Source: Euptelea pleiosperma
Taxonomy: Eukaryota > Streptophyta > Magnoliopsida > Ranunculales > Eupteleaceae
Direction: 5' to 3'
Assembly (NCBI GenBank): GCA_035048495.1
Contig: CM068548.1
Span: 5,879,464 to 5,943,463, forward strand
DNA: 64,000 bases
This document shows, one piece after another, positions 44,927 to 56,608 of the stretch (the first letter of the stretch is position 1; each line of letters opens with the position of its first letter). A model generated the notes under the pieces. It searched no databases. It was not told the DNA's origin and was given only the letters and a program-made list of their open reading frames with translations. A program made the position numbers and the translations under genes.

Positions 44927-47900
44927 ATGCCGATAGATAAAAGTTGGGTTGGAAAGCCAAGAAATAGCACTGAGTATCTAGCCGGAGTAGGACAATTCTT
45001 GGATTTTGCATTTTCTCGTTCAAGGTTTGGGGACAAGATCCAGTGTCCATGTAAAAAATGTTGTAATGCATTCAAAAAGGATCGTCTAGAAGTATATTCA
45101 GACTTAGTATTTATTGGGATAATGCCGGATTATACCACCTGGTTGTACCATGGAGAGAGTATGTATGATCCTGAATATATGAGTGATGAGGTTGATGAAG
45201 GTGATGATATGCAAGGAATGTTACAAGATGCATATGGAATAACGGACTTTGATCGTGAAGAGGATAATGAATCAATTGAGACTGGATCGACTGTGCCAAA
45301 TCGGGAAGCAAGTAAATTTTATGAATTGTTGAAGGATGCCGAAACTGAACTGTATCCGGGTTGCACTAAATTTTCAAAACTATCGTTCCTTGTACGATTA
45401 TTACACTTGAAGTGCCTCAACGGATGGAGTAACAAATCATTTGACATGTTGCTTGATTTGTTAAAAGAGACACTTCCTGTTGGTGAAACGTTGCCCAAGA
45501 ATCATTATGAATCAAAGAAGATCCTTCGAGATCTTGGCATGCATTACAAGAAAATAGATGCGTGCCCGAATGACTGCATGTTATACTGGAAAGAGTACGA
45601 GAACGCGAATGAATGCATCATATGTGGTGAGTCTAGATGGAAACCGGTGACACGTCAATCTACTGAAGAGGCTTCCACTTCATCCACAGATGATAAGAAA
45701 ATACCCGCAAAGATTTTACGTTATTTTCCGTTGAAACCAAGGCTTCAGAGGTTATTTATGGGTTCAAAAACATCTGAACACATGAGATGGCATGCTGAGG
45801 GTCGTACAAAAGATGGCGTGTTGAGGCATCCAGCAGATTCAAAGGCGTGGGAAACTTTAGATCAGAAATACCCGTTGTTCACTTCAGAATCGAGGAATGT
45901 TAGATTTGGGATAGCGTGCGATGGCTTCACTCCTTTTAGTTATACGAGCACTCCTCACAGTACATGGCCCGTTATTCTTATTCCATACAATTTGCCGCCA
46001 TGGATGTGTATGAAGCAAACATCTTTTATGTTGACATTGCTTATTCCTGGTCCCAAGGCTCCTGGGAATGACATTGATGTGTACCTGCAACCGTTGATAG
46101 ATGAGTTGAAGGAACTATGGACAGATGGATTTGAGGTATACGATGTCTCTTTAAAAGAAAATTTTCGATGTCGTGCAGGAATCATATGGACTATTAACGA
46201 CTACCCTGCATTTGCGAACTTGTCAGGGTGGAGTACTAAAGGAAAACTTGCATGTCCATCTTGCCACAAGGACACTTGTTCGGTTAGATTGCAAGAAGGA
46301 CACAAAGAATGTTACTTGGGACATCGTCGATTCTTATCACCTGATCATAAATTTCGACAGAACAAAAAGTCGTTTAATGGCAAAAAGGAATTGAGTTATC
46401 CGCCAAAACCATTGTCCGGTGAGGATGTGCTCGATCAGTTACAAGAGTATGAGCAGATCATATTTGGTAAGGCAGATAAAGATAAAACTGGGAGGAAGAG
46501 AAAAAGAGATGATTGCAAGTTACCAAAGAATTGGAAGAAAAAGAACATTTTGTTTGAATTACCGTATTGGAAAGATCTCTTATTGCGACACAATTTGGAT
46601 GTTATGCACATTGAAAAGAATGTGTGTGATAATGTGATTGGGACACTGCTGAATATGGAGGGTTCGAAAGACAACTTGAAGGCTCGTTTAGATATGAAAT
46701 TAATGGGTATAAGGAATGAACTTCACCCCGTATCAAATGGAAAAAAATTTTTACTACCTGCTGCATGCCACACGATGTCGACAATTGAGAAAAGGAAGTT
46801 CTGTCAAATCTTGAAAGAGGTCAAGGTTCCAGATAATTATTCGTCAAACTTCTCCCGATGTGTTAATGTCAAACAATGCAAGATCTCAGGACTCAAGAGT
46901 CATGATTGCCATGTTCTTATGCAACAATTTCTTCCGCTTGCAATACGTGGTAACTTACCAAAGAATGTGTGTTCAGTTTTGATCGAGTTGTCCACGTTCT
47001 TCAAACAGTTATGTTCCAAGGTGTTGAATGTGAGAGAATTGGAACAACTTGAATCACAGATTGCGATAACACTTTGCAAATTGGAAATGATATTTCCGCC
47101 GACCTTTTTTGATATTATGGTGCATTTGCCCATTCATCTAGCTGGTGAAGCCAAGGTGGCTGGACCAGTGCAATATCGATGGATGTATCCAATCGAGAGG
47201 TACTTGCACAGGCTAAAGACATATGTTCGAAATAAGAATTATCCTGAGGGTTCAATTGCCGAAGGGTATATTTGTGAAGAATCTTTAATATTTTGCTCAA
47301 GATACTTGCATGACATTGAGACAAGGTTCAACCGACCGCAACGGAATAGCGATGCTGTTAATGTTGAATCACGTGGGAAGTTATCCATTTTCGCGGGAAC
47401 TGGCCGTGTTGTAGGGAAGGCAACATCACAGATACTAAGCGACCTTAACTGGCAACAAACTCATTTCTACGTGCTCAGCAACTGCCCCGAAGTTGCTCCA
47501 TTTATTGTGTAAGACTAATCGTTTCGAATCTATTTCTGATATGTATTTCATATACATTGGTACTTAGTGTTTGTATTATTTATTGTACAGGCAACACAAA
47601 GAAATAATCAGTGCCAATAATAGACGTCTGGGTCCTAGGGATGTGGATCTGAAACATATTAAGGAGTTTGCTTCATGGTTCAAAAACCATGTAAGGTTTC
47701 GATATCATACAACATTTTTACTTTATAAGTGTAATTATATATTGTATTTTTAAATAAATGTATTAATTGACCTTATGTTTCAATTTGAATAGGTCTCACA
47801 GTTGCGGTTAAATGGTGAGCAAATAGATGAATTTCTCGAATTGTTATCTATGGGTCCTTCTTGGATGGTGAATTCATATAAGGGGTACATTGTAAGAGGG

Positions 47901-48470
47901 TATAGATTTCATACACAAGATAGAGAGAAACGAAGGAAAACTCAAAATAGTGGAGTTTTTATAACTGCAGAGACTAATAGTTTTGCAAGCGCGAGAGACA
48001 CAAACCCGACGACAGGCAATGTTGAATACTATGGCATCTTAACTGATGTTATGGAGTTACAGTATCCTGGCGAGAATCGGATCGTGTTATTCAAATGTCA
48101 TTGGTATGATGTCCTGAATCATGGGGGATTCCACCAAGATGAATATGGGTTCAACTGTGTGAATATCAAACGAACTTTAAATACCAACGAACCATATATT
48201 CTTGCAACTCAAGCACAACAAGTTTTTTATATCCAAGACATCACCAATGACGATTGGCGCATTGCAGTAAAAACACAACCAAGAGACACGTATGATATGG
48301 AGTCGATCGAGGAGCCAGAAGATGAGCCTTTCCAAATTAATGAGCCTGGGATGTACCAAGATCCTCTGGATTCCAATGATGATGTCACTTGGGTCAGGGA
48401 TGATGTTGACGGAGTTGTTGTTGAAGCTTATGGAGTAGATCAAGCTTTCATTGATGATGATGATGATTAA
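44927..48470 (+). CDS. TNP2-type CACTA transposase, three exons
   Basis: Predicted catalytic transposase that cuts at the CACTA ends. Exons 44927-47508, 47591-47690 and 47793-48470 (GT-AG introns) join in frame to about 1119 residues. Domains: transposase-associated N-terminal domain (about 3-78: DKSWVGKPRNSTEYLAG, CPCKKCCN, WLYHGE); TNP2 domain (about 270-480: RMRWHAEGR-like HMRWHAEGR, FGIACDGFTPF, LLIPGPKAPGNDIDVYLQPL, CPSCHKDT); basic stretch GRKRKRDDCKLPKNWKKK (about 522-539), a likely nuclear signal; RHNLDVMHIEKNVCDNVIGT; DUF4218 (about 660-770, PIERYLHRLKTYVRNK); and, in exon 3, DUF4216 (about 955-1030, YYGILTDVMELQY, FKCHWYDV). The tail is acidic. The start fits the family's usual MDKSW-like beginning. 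No stop or frameshift was seen in the exons; an upstream non-coding exon is possible. Confidence 0.92.
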
Positions 48471-48587
48471 ATGTAATTTTGATTTTTTTGTTTTAATTTT
48501 CTTCTTGTAAGATGTTTGATTATTTAAATTGATGTTTATGCTTCTACATTGACCTAATATTATTCATGCAGGAAGTTAGAATATAAA

Positions 48588-50294
48588 ATGCCTCGACGTG
48601 ACAAGTCTAGGCGTATTCCACCAGTCCCATTGACGTCGGCGACCCCATCGACGGCGGCGGTGACTTTGTCGGTCCCATTGACGTCGGCAACCCCATCAAC
48701 GGCGGCGACGTCGTCGGCCCCGTCGACGACCCCATCATCTTCACAGGGGGCGAATCCCCCACAGTCGACGCCTGGTAGTTCTGGTATGATAAGTTGCTCA
48801 TTATTATTGTTTAAAGTTATAATCTTGTATACTCGTTGACATGTTTGTGTTTAATGTTTTAAACAGCTTCTACCAGCGTTCGTAGGAGAGGGCCCACCCG
48901 AGGCGTGGGTAATTTTGGAATGGAATATGGTCAGAAAATGCAGCTAGAATGGAATGACAAAGGCCAACCAGTAACTGCAACAGGTGGCTCATTTGGGCAT
49001 TTATTGGGTACGACTATTAGGTATTCTGGTCACGCCACATTGCAGGCCAAGAGATGGGCTGACATTCCTACCCATGCAAAGGATAGGATGTGGGAAGGAA
49101 TAAAAGTAAAATCATCTTAATATATGTGTCACATTTAGTAGAGGACGTGATTTACTTAATATAATTTTTTTTTCATATTTACTTAATATAACTTTTCAGG
49201 CAAAAGTTGATATCACCGACGAGCATAGACCGTGGGTCATGCAGAGTATGGGAGTCAAATACAAAGAGTGGAAGAGTGATTTGAAAAAAAATTATGACGC
49301 GATGGATACTCATGAGCGTCGACTGCAAAATAAACCTATAGGCATCAGCGATGAGGATTGGGCCTTTCTTGTTGCATACTGGAGTAGTAATGAGTTCAAG
49401 GTATTTAAAACATAAAATTTTATCCATATTTTTTTAGTCAAACAATTATTGTAATATCATTGAATTTGTGCAGGCTTTATCAACACAAAATAAGGCAAAT
49501 CGCAGTAAACAAACAATGAAACATACTGGGGGGACGAAAAGTTTTGCCCGACATAGAGAAGAAGAAGTGCGTATATGGTTTCATTCATTCATTTTTTTTT
49601 ATATAGTTTCATCCATTCATTTTTTTTATATGGTTTCATTCACTCACTTTTTTTTAAGTCACAATAACATATAACTATCTAACAATTTGTATATTTTCTT
49701 TAATGATAGGCTCGAAGTAGGAAAGACGGTACTACACCGACACAAATCGACTTATTCTTCCGTACCCATATTAAAAAAGATGGGTCACCAGTTGATTCTA
49801 CATCTGCTGAGATCATGGTATGTAAAATGTCTACTTGATCATAGAAATATAATTGTCTTCTACTCATTTATTTGCTTTGAATGCAGTCAAAATTTCGAGA
49901 GCTTTCACAGAGTCAGATGTCACAGAGTGGGGACTCCTCTACTCCCATACTCACACCTGATGATATCTATGCCATTGTGATGCCCCCAGAGCGACATGGT
50001 CGGGTACGTGGTTACGGCTTAGGCCCGACGCCTACCACAGTCTTTGGCTCATCATCCCGCTCATCCAGTTCTAGTTATACGAATCTTCAAAATGAGATGA
50101 CGGAAATGCGACAATCAAATATGCAACTTCAAGAGCAAATGAAGCAGATGCAGCAGGAGATGCAGCAGCAGATGGAGCAGCAGATGCAGCAGATGCAACA
50201 GCAAATGCAACAACAAATGCAACAGCAAATGCAAGAGTTTATTCACTCTATGCAACACCCCAACATTCCGCCTCCTAACCAAGATCAGGATTAG
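48588..50294 (+). CDS. Second CACTA gene, plant Ptta/En/Spm transposase-like protein (TNPA-like partner), six exons
   Basis: Exons 48588-48783, 48867-49105, 49200-49400, 49474-49566, 49710-49817 and 49887-50294 join in one frame (414 residues); introns are GT-AG. Residue order: basic start MPRRDKSRR; Thr/Ser/Pro-rich repeats (TSATPSTAA); RRRGPTRGVGNFGMEYGQK; a conserved core resembling the plant transposase (Ptta/En/Spm) family (PWVMQSMGVKYKEWKSDLK, SDEDWAFLVAYWSS, KQTMKHTGGTKSFARHREEE, PTQIDLFFRTHIKKDG); then DDIYAIVMPPERHGRVRGYG; and a Gln/Met coiled coil (EQMKQMQQEMQQQ..). This type sits beside TNP2 in plant CACTA elements. Binding to the subterminal motifs and dimerisation through the coiled coil are inference. 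It lies 118 bp after the transposase stop, so it has its own transcript or is an alternative product. Confidence 0.85.
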
Positions 50295-50339
50295 GTATAT
50301 CCACATTCTTCTTTCAGGATTATTGCATTTAACTACTTT

Positions 50340-52745
50340 ATGTTATACGTTTAGGAATGTGAGAAAACAAATGCGTTGAAAGAAATGGAGTCAAAATACG
50401 AGGTCTGGTTGGAAAACTGTAGTCAGTAGTAGGTTTAGGCATTAGAGACTTAGAAATGAAGTCGATTTCGGGACGTCGACGTCCAAATCGGGCAAACGAG
50501 GTCCGAATCACTTGAAACCTTTTCCAACACTTCAAACATGTCGAAACAAATGCGTTAAAAGAAACGGAGTCAAAATCTGAGGTCTGGTTGGAAAACTGTA
50601 GTCAGTAGTAGGTTTAGGCATTTGAGACTTAGAATGAAATCGATTTCGGGAGGTCGACGTCCAAATCGGGCAAACGAGGTCCGAATCACTCGAAACTTCT
50701 TCCAACACTTCAAACATGTTGAAACAAATGCGTTAAAAGAAACGGAGTCAAAATCTGAGGTCTGGTTGGAAAACTGTAGTCAGTTATAGGTTTAGGGATT
50801 TTAGACTTAGAAATGAAGTCAATTTCGGGACGTCGACGTCCAAATCGGGCAAACGAGGTCCGAATCACTCGAAACTTCTTCCAACACTTCAAACATGTCG
50901 AAACAAATGTGTTGGAAGAAACGGAGTCAAAATTCGAGGTCCGGTTGGAAAACTGTAGTCAGTAGTAGGTTTAGGCATTTGAGACTTAGAATGAAATCGA
51001 TTTCGGGAGGTCGACGTCCAAATCGGGCAAACGAGGTCCGAATCACTCAAAACTTCTTCCAACACTTCAAACATTTTGAAACAAATGTGTTGGAAGAAAC
51101 GGAGTCAAAATCCGAAGTCTGATTGGAAAACTGTAGTCAGTTGTAGGTTTGGGAATTTAAGACTTAGAAGTGAATTCTATTTCGGGACCTCGCCGTCTAA
51201 ATGGGGCAAACGAGGTCCGAATGACCCGAAACCTCTTTCAAAACTTCAAATGTGTCGAAACAAATGTGTTAAAAGAAACGGAGTCAAAATCCGAAGTCCG
51301 ATTGGAAAACTATAGTCAGTAGTAAGTTTAGGGATTTGAGACTTAGAAGTAAAGTCTATTTCAGGAGGTCGACGTCCAAATCGGGCAAACGATGTCCGAA
51401 TTACTCGAAACCTCTTCCAACACTTCAAACATGTCGAAACAAATGCGTTAAAAGAAACGGAGTCAAAATCTGAGGTCTGGTTGGAAAACTGTAGTCAGTT
51501 ATAGGTTTAGGGATTTTAGACTTAGAAATGAAGTCAATTTTGGGACGTTGACGTCCAAATTGGGCAAACGAGGTCCGAATCACTCGAAACTTCTTCCAAC
51601 ATTTCAAACATGTCGAAACAAATGTGTTGGAAGAAACGGAGTCAAAATCTGAGGTCTGGTTGGAAAACTTAGTCAGTTATAGGTTTAGGAATTTTAGACT
51701 TAGAAATGAAGTCAATTTCAGGACGTTGACGTCCAAATTGGGCAAACGAGGTCCGAATCACTCGAAACTTCTTCCAACACTTCAAACATGTTGAAACAAA
51801 TGTGTTGGAAGAAACGGAGTCAAAATCTGAGGTCTGGTTGGAAAACTTAGTCAGTTATAGGTTTAGGGATTTTAGACTTAGAAATGAAGTCGATTTCGGG
51901 ACGTCGACGTCCAAATCGGGCAAACGAGGTCCGAATCACTCGAAACCTCTTCCAACACTTCAAACATGTTGAAACAAATGTGTTGGAAGAAACGGAGTCA
52001 AAATCTGAGGTCAGGTTGGAAAACTTAGTCAGTTATAGGTTTAGGAATTTTAGACTTAGAAATGAAGTCAATTTCGGGACGTTGACGTCCAAATTGGGCA
52101 AACGAGGTCCGAATCACTCGAAACTTCTTCCAACACTTCAAACATGTTGAAACAAATGTGTTGGAAGAAACGGAGTCAAAATCTGAGGTCTGGTTGGAAA
52201 ACTGTAGTCAGTTATAGGTTTAAGGATTTTAGACTTAGAAATGAAGTCGATTTCGGGACGTCGACGTCCAAATCGGGCAAACGAGGTCCGAATCACTCGA
52301 AACCTCTTCCAACACTTCAAACATGTTGAAACAAATGTGTTGGAAGAAACGGAGTCAAAATCCGAAGTCTGATTGGAAAACTGTAGTCAGTTGTAGGTTT
52401 GGGAATTTAAGACTTAGAAGTGAATTCTATTTCGGGACCTCGCCGTCTAAATGGGGCAAACGAGGTCCGAATGACCCGAAACCTCTTTCAAAACTTCAAA
52501 TGTGTCGAAACAAATGTGTTGGAAGAAACGGAGTCAAAATCCGAAGTCCGATTGGAAAACTATAGTCAGTAGTAAGTTTAGGGATTTGAGACTTAGAAGT
52601 AAAGTCTATTTCAGGAGGTCGACGTCCAAATCGGGCAAACGACGTCCGAATCACTCGAAACCTCTTCCAACACTTCAAACATGTCGAAAAAAATGTGTTG
52701 AAAAGAACAGAATCAAAATTCGAGGTTCTTGGAAAACTGTCATCA
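50340..52745. repeat. Satellite-like tandem array, about 13 units of 178-179 bp, inside CACTA
   Basis: Each unit runs AACAAATGTGTTGGAAGAAA .. GGAAAACTGTAGTCAGT .. GACGTCCAAATCGGGCAAAC .. CTTCCAACACTTCAAACATG. Unit starts are near 50364, 50544, 50724, 50902, 51080, 51259, 51438, 51616, 51795, 51973, 52151, 52330, 52508 and a partial at 52686. A two-unit variant block (CGAAGTCTGATTGG .. TCGCCGTCTAAATGG) at about 51080-51430 recurs at 52330-52680, exactly 1250 bp later, so the array grew by a seven-unit duplication. The short ORFs repeated on both strands are by-products. Confidence 0.93.
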
Positions 52746-53057
52746 ATAGTAGGTATAGGCATTTTAGTTTGTATTTTCCATTTTCTTTTAATTGACTCTT
52801 AACATTTCATATTCTAATCATTTTATTATTGTTTTGTAGGGATGGCATGCTGATTGGTCTGTCTTGATGCTGATTGGCTTGGCTAGATGCTGATTCGTTC
52901 GATTTCTTCTACCAGTGTTTCTTTTATTGTTTGGAACTACAAGTTTGAATTCAGAACAATCAATATTGTAAAAAAAATTTAGATATTTGATACATGTTTT
53001 CATTGAAATAAAGCATGTCTTACATGTTATAAATAGATGTTCAATATTATATGTATA

Positions 53058-53116
<59 letters not shown>

Positions 53117-53192
53117 ATAGGTACTACTTGTTACAGGATATATATATACAGGTTATTGTATTTAAAAAAAAAAAAAACTAATGAAATTCAAA
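52746..53192. other. CACTA 3-prime region with (TA)n
   Basis: Non-coding DNA downstream of the array, with a possible splice acceptor TTTTGTAG at about 52835-52840 and a (TA)n run at about 53060-53112. No gene. Confidence 0.5.
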
Positions 53193-53580
53193 ACCATTAC
53201 CGACGGTCACTGACCGTCGGTAAAGACGACATATACCGACGGTCAGAGTAATAACCGTCGGTAAAGTGACATATACCGACGGTCAATGACCGTCGGTAAT
53301 GATGTCGCTATATAAATATATAGCGACGTTCGAAAATAGCCGTCGGTATAGGAGTTTATAGAGACGAGGTTTGGCCGTCGGTAAAAGATATACGTCGTCG
53401 GTATATGTGATCTTATACTACGAAAAAATTGTTGAGGGAAGACCTTTTAGCAACGGCCATTGTAGAAATAACCGTCGGTAAATGTTTTACCGACGCGTAC
53501 CGACGGTCAATATAGCCGTCGGTAAAACGTTTACCGACGCTATTTAGCCTTTGACCGACGGTCTCCGGCCGTCGGTAAAA
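53193..53580. repeat. Right subterminal repeat zone of CACTA
   Basis: Roughly fifteen ACCGACGG/CCGTCGGT motifs, many paired as short inverted repeats (TACCGACGGTCA..TGACCGTCGGTA), plus TAGCGACG variants. Denser than the left side, and without a long perfect palindrome. Confidence 0.85.
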
Positions 53581-53601
53581 CCCTTTTTTGTAGTAGTGAC
53601 A

Positions 53602-55660
53602 CTTTGTCGATGAGTGCCCTGGGCACAAGTCACCTACTATTTATCTACATATAAGGAATGAAATGGGTTGGATTTACATATAGCCCAAGGTTCAGGCTTA
53701 AGAGCCCCACTTTTAATGCCTCGCGAGGGGTGTTACCTTTAAAACGGATTGAAACGACCAGGGGCAAAAATGAAAAAAATAGATTTTAACGGATTTTAAT
53801 GATTTTAATGGAAAAAAAGTGGTGCTGAAATTCAAATTTTAAAATTTAAAAATTTTAAAAAAACATAAATTTAACAGAAATTTAATGGTTTTCTTATACC
53901 CCTCTTATCTTATATGGCTTCAATAATGAGTGGCTGAGATCCACTATGCTTCATATCGATGGCTGAGATTAACTCCCACCCGATTTTGACAAACACTTTA
54001 TTGGAAAGTGCCACGGGCATGGGCCACCCACGCATATATCAAGACAACTCAATTGTATTCTCTAATCTTATCCACCCATCTAATGTGGACGGTTAGATAA
54101 AGAGTGGTTGAGATCAAATCCATTGATTTAATGTGGACGGTTAGATTTCAGCCACTCAATCCCCCTCATTTATTCATTCACTCCCACTCATTTGACCTCA
54201 ATTTATTAAAAAAATTTGAATTTTAACACTGTTATTTATGTTATTTTCTCATTTTTTCCCTCTGCGCGTTACAATCCATCACAATGGGAAAAACTGTAAC
54301 GCCCCAGTTAGTTATACCATTCGAGTGCCAAAGGCACCCCAATTTTTGCAAACGCTTTTGTTGGAGAGTACCGTGGGCACGAGCCATTTACTAGTAATTA
54401 AAAAAAAAGAGATGATATTCTAAGCTACGCTTTTCAGTGTAAATTGGGTACTTATCAAATGGGCCGGGCAAGCTCTATTGGGTGTTACCTTGGCCTGGTC
54501 TTATTTAGAAGGGCCTTACATCTTAATTTGGGCCCAGCTAGCCTCTAAGGGTGTAAAATTTTAAAAATAAAAAATAAAAAAACAATCATTTTTAGAGATT
54601 TCAATTGGCCAGGCCGGACCCCCTTATAAGGAGCTGGATTATCCTAGGTATCATGGGTGTAATCACCCCAACTCACATCTCTCGTCCACAGATTCAATGA
54701 TAAGAGGAAAGAGATGTTAATACTCAGATGTGCAAATTAAGTCCACTAACCACCATTCCCACATGGAAATGGAACTGTTATTCGTAAAGTGTTTTAAAAT
54801 AAAATAATATTTTTTGTTGAGGCTAATGGGCTTTGAACTGCAGACCTTAAAAACAAGTTAAAAACAAAGTCATTTTTGAGGCTAAGAGTTTTTAAATGTG
54901 TGCTCTCATCACTTTTTTGAAGCCAAACTTTTTAAATCTTTGAATTAAAATTTTGGAGAGAAAAAGCAAGGAGTACTTTTTCAATCTCTACAACTTTTGC
55001 AAATCTTTAATCTCGTATTGCTTTGGAGAAAACTTATTTCAAGCTCTTATATGAGAGGAAATGTATCTAAGTTTGGATTCTTGGGCATCCTAATTTTGTG
55101 CCCCATTGGTTCAACTATGCAACATAAAGAATGCACAAATGTGCACGTGCCGAGCCGGGTTGGGCCAAGGGCTGTGGGTTATTAAAAGCCAAGTAATTTT
55201 TTAACAGACTTTTGATTTTCCCACATTTTTAACACATGTTAATTGTGCACATATCAGTTGCTTCTTCTATTTTAGTGTTAAATCAATTTTTTGTTACATC
55301 AACCGAGAACATCTGCATTAAGAATCTAAGGTAGATATCAGTGCTTAAGAACTGGTCCCTGTTATTGTAAATATCAACATGACTCCTACTAACACTGAGA
55401 ACCCAATAAGGTTTACAAGACAACTTCAAAAGGTGGAAACAAAAATTGTTGTTCGACCTTACCACTTTGAATGTTGCTTTTGTATTAACTCAGAAAGAAC
55501 CAAAAGTAAATGAAGAATGGAATGAGCTACTCGAAAAGGAATGTAAGATGCATGGATAATTTTTTAATATCCTTGTAGAAATAAATTAATATTTTACTAA
55601 ATGGTTTAAATAACATTCTATATGATGTATATGCTTATGTTAGAATTGCTAAGAGACTTT
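53602..55660. other. Dispersed repeat fragments, no gene
   Basis: 53602-53650 continues the repeat interrupted by CACTA (CTTTGTCGATGAGTGCC..GGGCACAAGTCACC). Related copies follow at about 53930-54040 (TTTTGACAAACACTTTATTGG) and 54330-54395. An AACGG-type repeat is at 53735-53890. 54400-55660 is AT-rich without recognised coding sequence. Confidence 0.45.
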
Positions 55661-55667
55661 TGAAAAA

Positions 55668-56520
55668 CTAGAAAAGAAATACAAAACATAAGATGTGAGA
55701 ACTAAGACTTGAGCGACTTTCCCTAGGGTTCCTGTCACTTCTGCTACCTCTCTCATGAGGTCTGGCATGTTCCTTAGATTTATCAAACAGTTTTTCGTTC
55801 TTAACTCTATCGTTTTTATAACAAAAAAACTTTTTGAACTTTTTCACAAATAATGTCATTTCAACTTCATTTGATTTCTTTGGTTGTCTCAAATTCATCT
55901 CATAAGTTTGTAAAGACCCAACTAGCTCATCAATTTTGAGAGAGTCAACATCCTTGCTCTCATCAATAGCAGTGACCTTAGCCTGAAATCTATCAGGTAA
56001 AGATCTCAAAAATTTTCGGACAACTTTGGATTCAGGAATGATCTCACCCAAGTTGTGTGCAGAGTTCACAATATTACTCAGTTGGGCATAGAACTCAATG
56101 AATGTATCGTTCTCCTCCATTCTCATGGATTCGAACTTAGAAGTCAGCATTTAAAGTTTGGAAATTTTAACTGCTGACATTCCTTCATGTGTGACTCTAA
56201 GGATGTCCCATGCTTCTTTAGCCAAGGAACAAGTAAAGATTCTACGAAACTCATTCTTATCAACCGCATTAAAAATAACATTTTGCCCTTTGCTATTTAG
56301 ACAACAACAATCTATGTCATCTTTGGTCCAGTTGGCTTTAGATTTAAGAATGGTTTTATCTCCTATTTCCATTGTGGGAGGAGACCAACCATCCACTACA
56401 GACATCCAAACTCTTTCATAAATAGACTTTAGAAACGCTCTCATCTTAGCCTTCCAATAGGCATAGTATTCCCCATCAAACAATGGAGGTCTGTATGTAT
56501 TTCCACATTCTCTTTGTATT
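55668..56520 (-). pseudogene. Ty1/copia gag remnant
   Basis: Minus-strand frame begins near RPPLFDGEYYAYWKAKM and continues RAFLKSIYERVWMSVVDGW, NAVDKNEFRRI, CSLAKEAWDILRVTHEG and VKISKL. It meets TAA at 56151-56153, then resumes in the same frame as MLTSKFESMRMEEND, FYAQLSNIVNSAHNLGE, KFLRSLPDRFQAKVTAI and IDELVGSLQTYEMNL. These are the DUF4219 and copia gag (UBN2-type) signatures. TAA stands where the family usually has Gln (KLQ-LT). The frame breaks off at about 55700 before any zinc knuckle, and no pol follows, so only the 5-prime end of the element survives. No intact start codon is seen. Confidence 0.88.
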
Positions 56521-56594
56521 TTGAAAATTAATGAAAATGGACTGGTTTCTCAGGAATCTAAATTCAGGTAATTAAACCTTAAATAGAAATACCC

Positions 56595-56606
56595 GCTTTG
56601 ATACCA
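56595..56606 (-). promoter_or_regulatory. Primer binding site, initiator tRNA-Met type
   Basis: The minus strand reads TGGTATCAAAGC two bases after the LTR end, one mismatch from the standard TGGTATCAGAGC complementary to plant initiator tRNA-Met. Confidence 0.85.
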
Positions 56607-56608
56607 AT

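Larger units (their letters stand above)
41545..53598 (+). mobile_element. CACTA (En/Spm) DNA transposon, 12,054 bp, TSD ACA
   Basis: Left terminus CACTACAAGAAAATTGG; right terminus, complemented, CACTACTACAAAAAAGGG. The 3-bp TSD ACA is at 41542-41544 and 53599-53601, as expected for CACTA. Both subterminal zones are dense in ACCGACGG/CCGTCGGT motifs (41568-41850 and 53193-53580). The interior carries a TNP2-type transposase gene and a second multi-exon gene, both on the plus strand with open spliced frames, then a 178-bp tandem array. MITEs occupy 42.3-43.9 kb. Termini, TSD and open frames suggest a potentially autonomous copy, though expression cannot be judged here. Confidence 0.93.

Noticed and set aside
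50340..52795. Regularly spaced repeats that could suggest a CRISPR array, with many 60-99-residue ORFs
   Set aside because: Whole units of 178-179 bp repeat without distinct spacers, in a plant transposon; this is a tandem satellite-like array and the ORFs are its by-products.
52818..53251. Tyr/Ile-repeat ORFs
   Set aside because: Translation of the (TA)n microsatellite in the CACTA 3-prime region.
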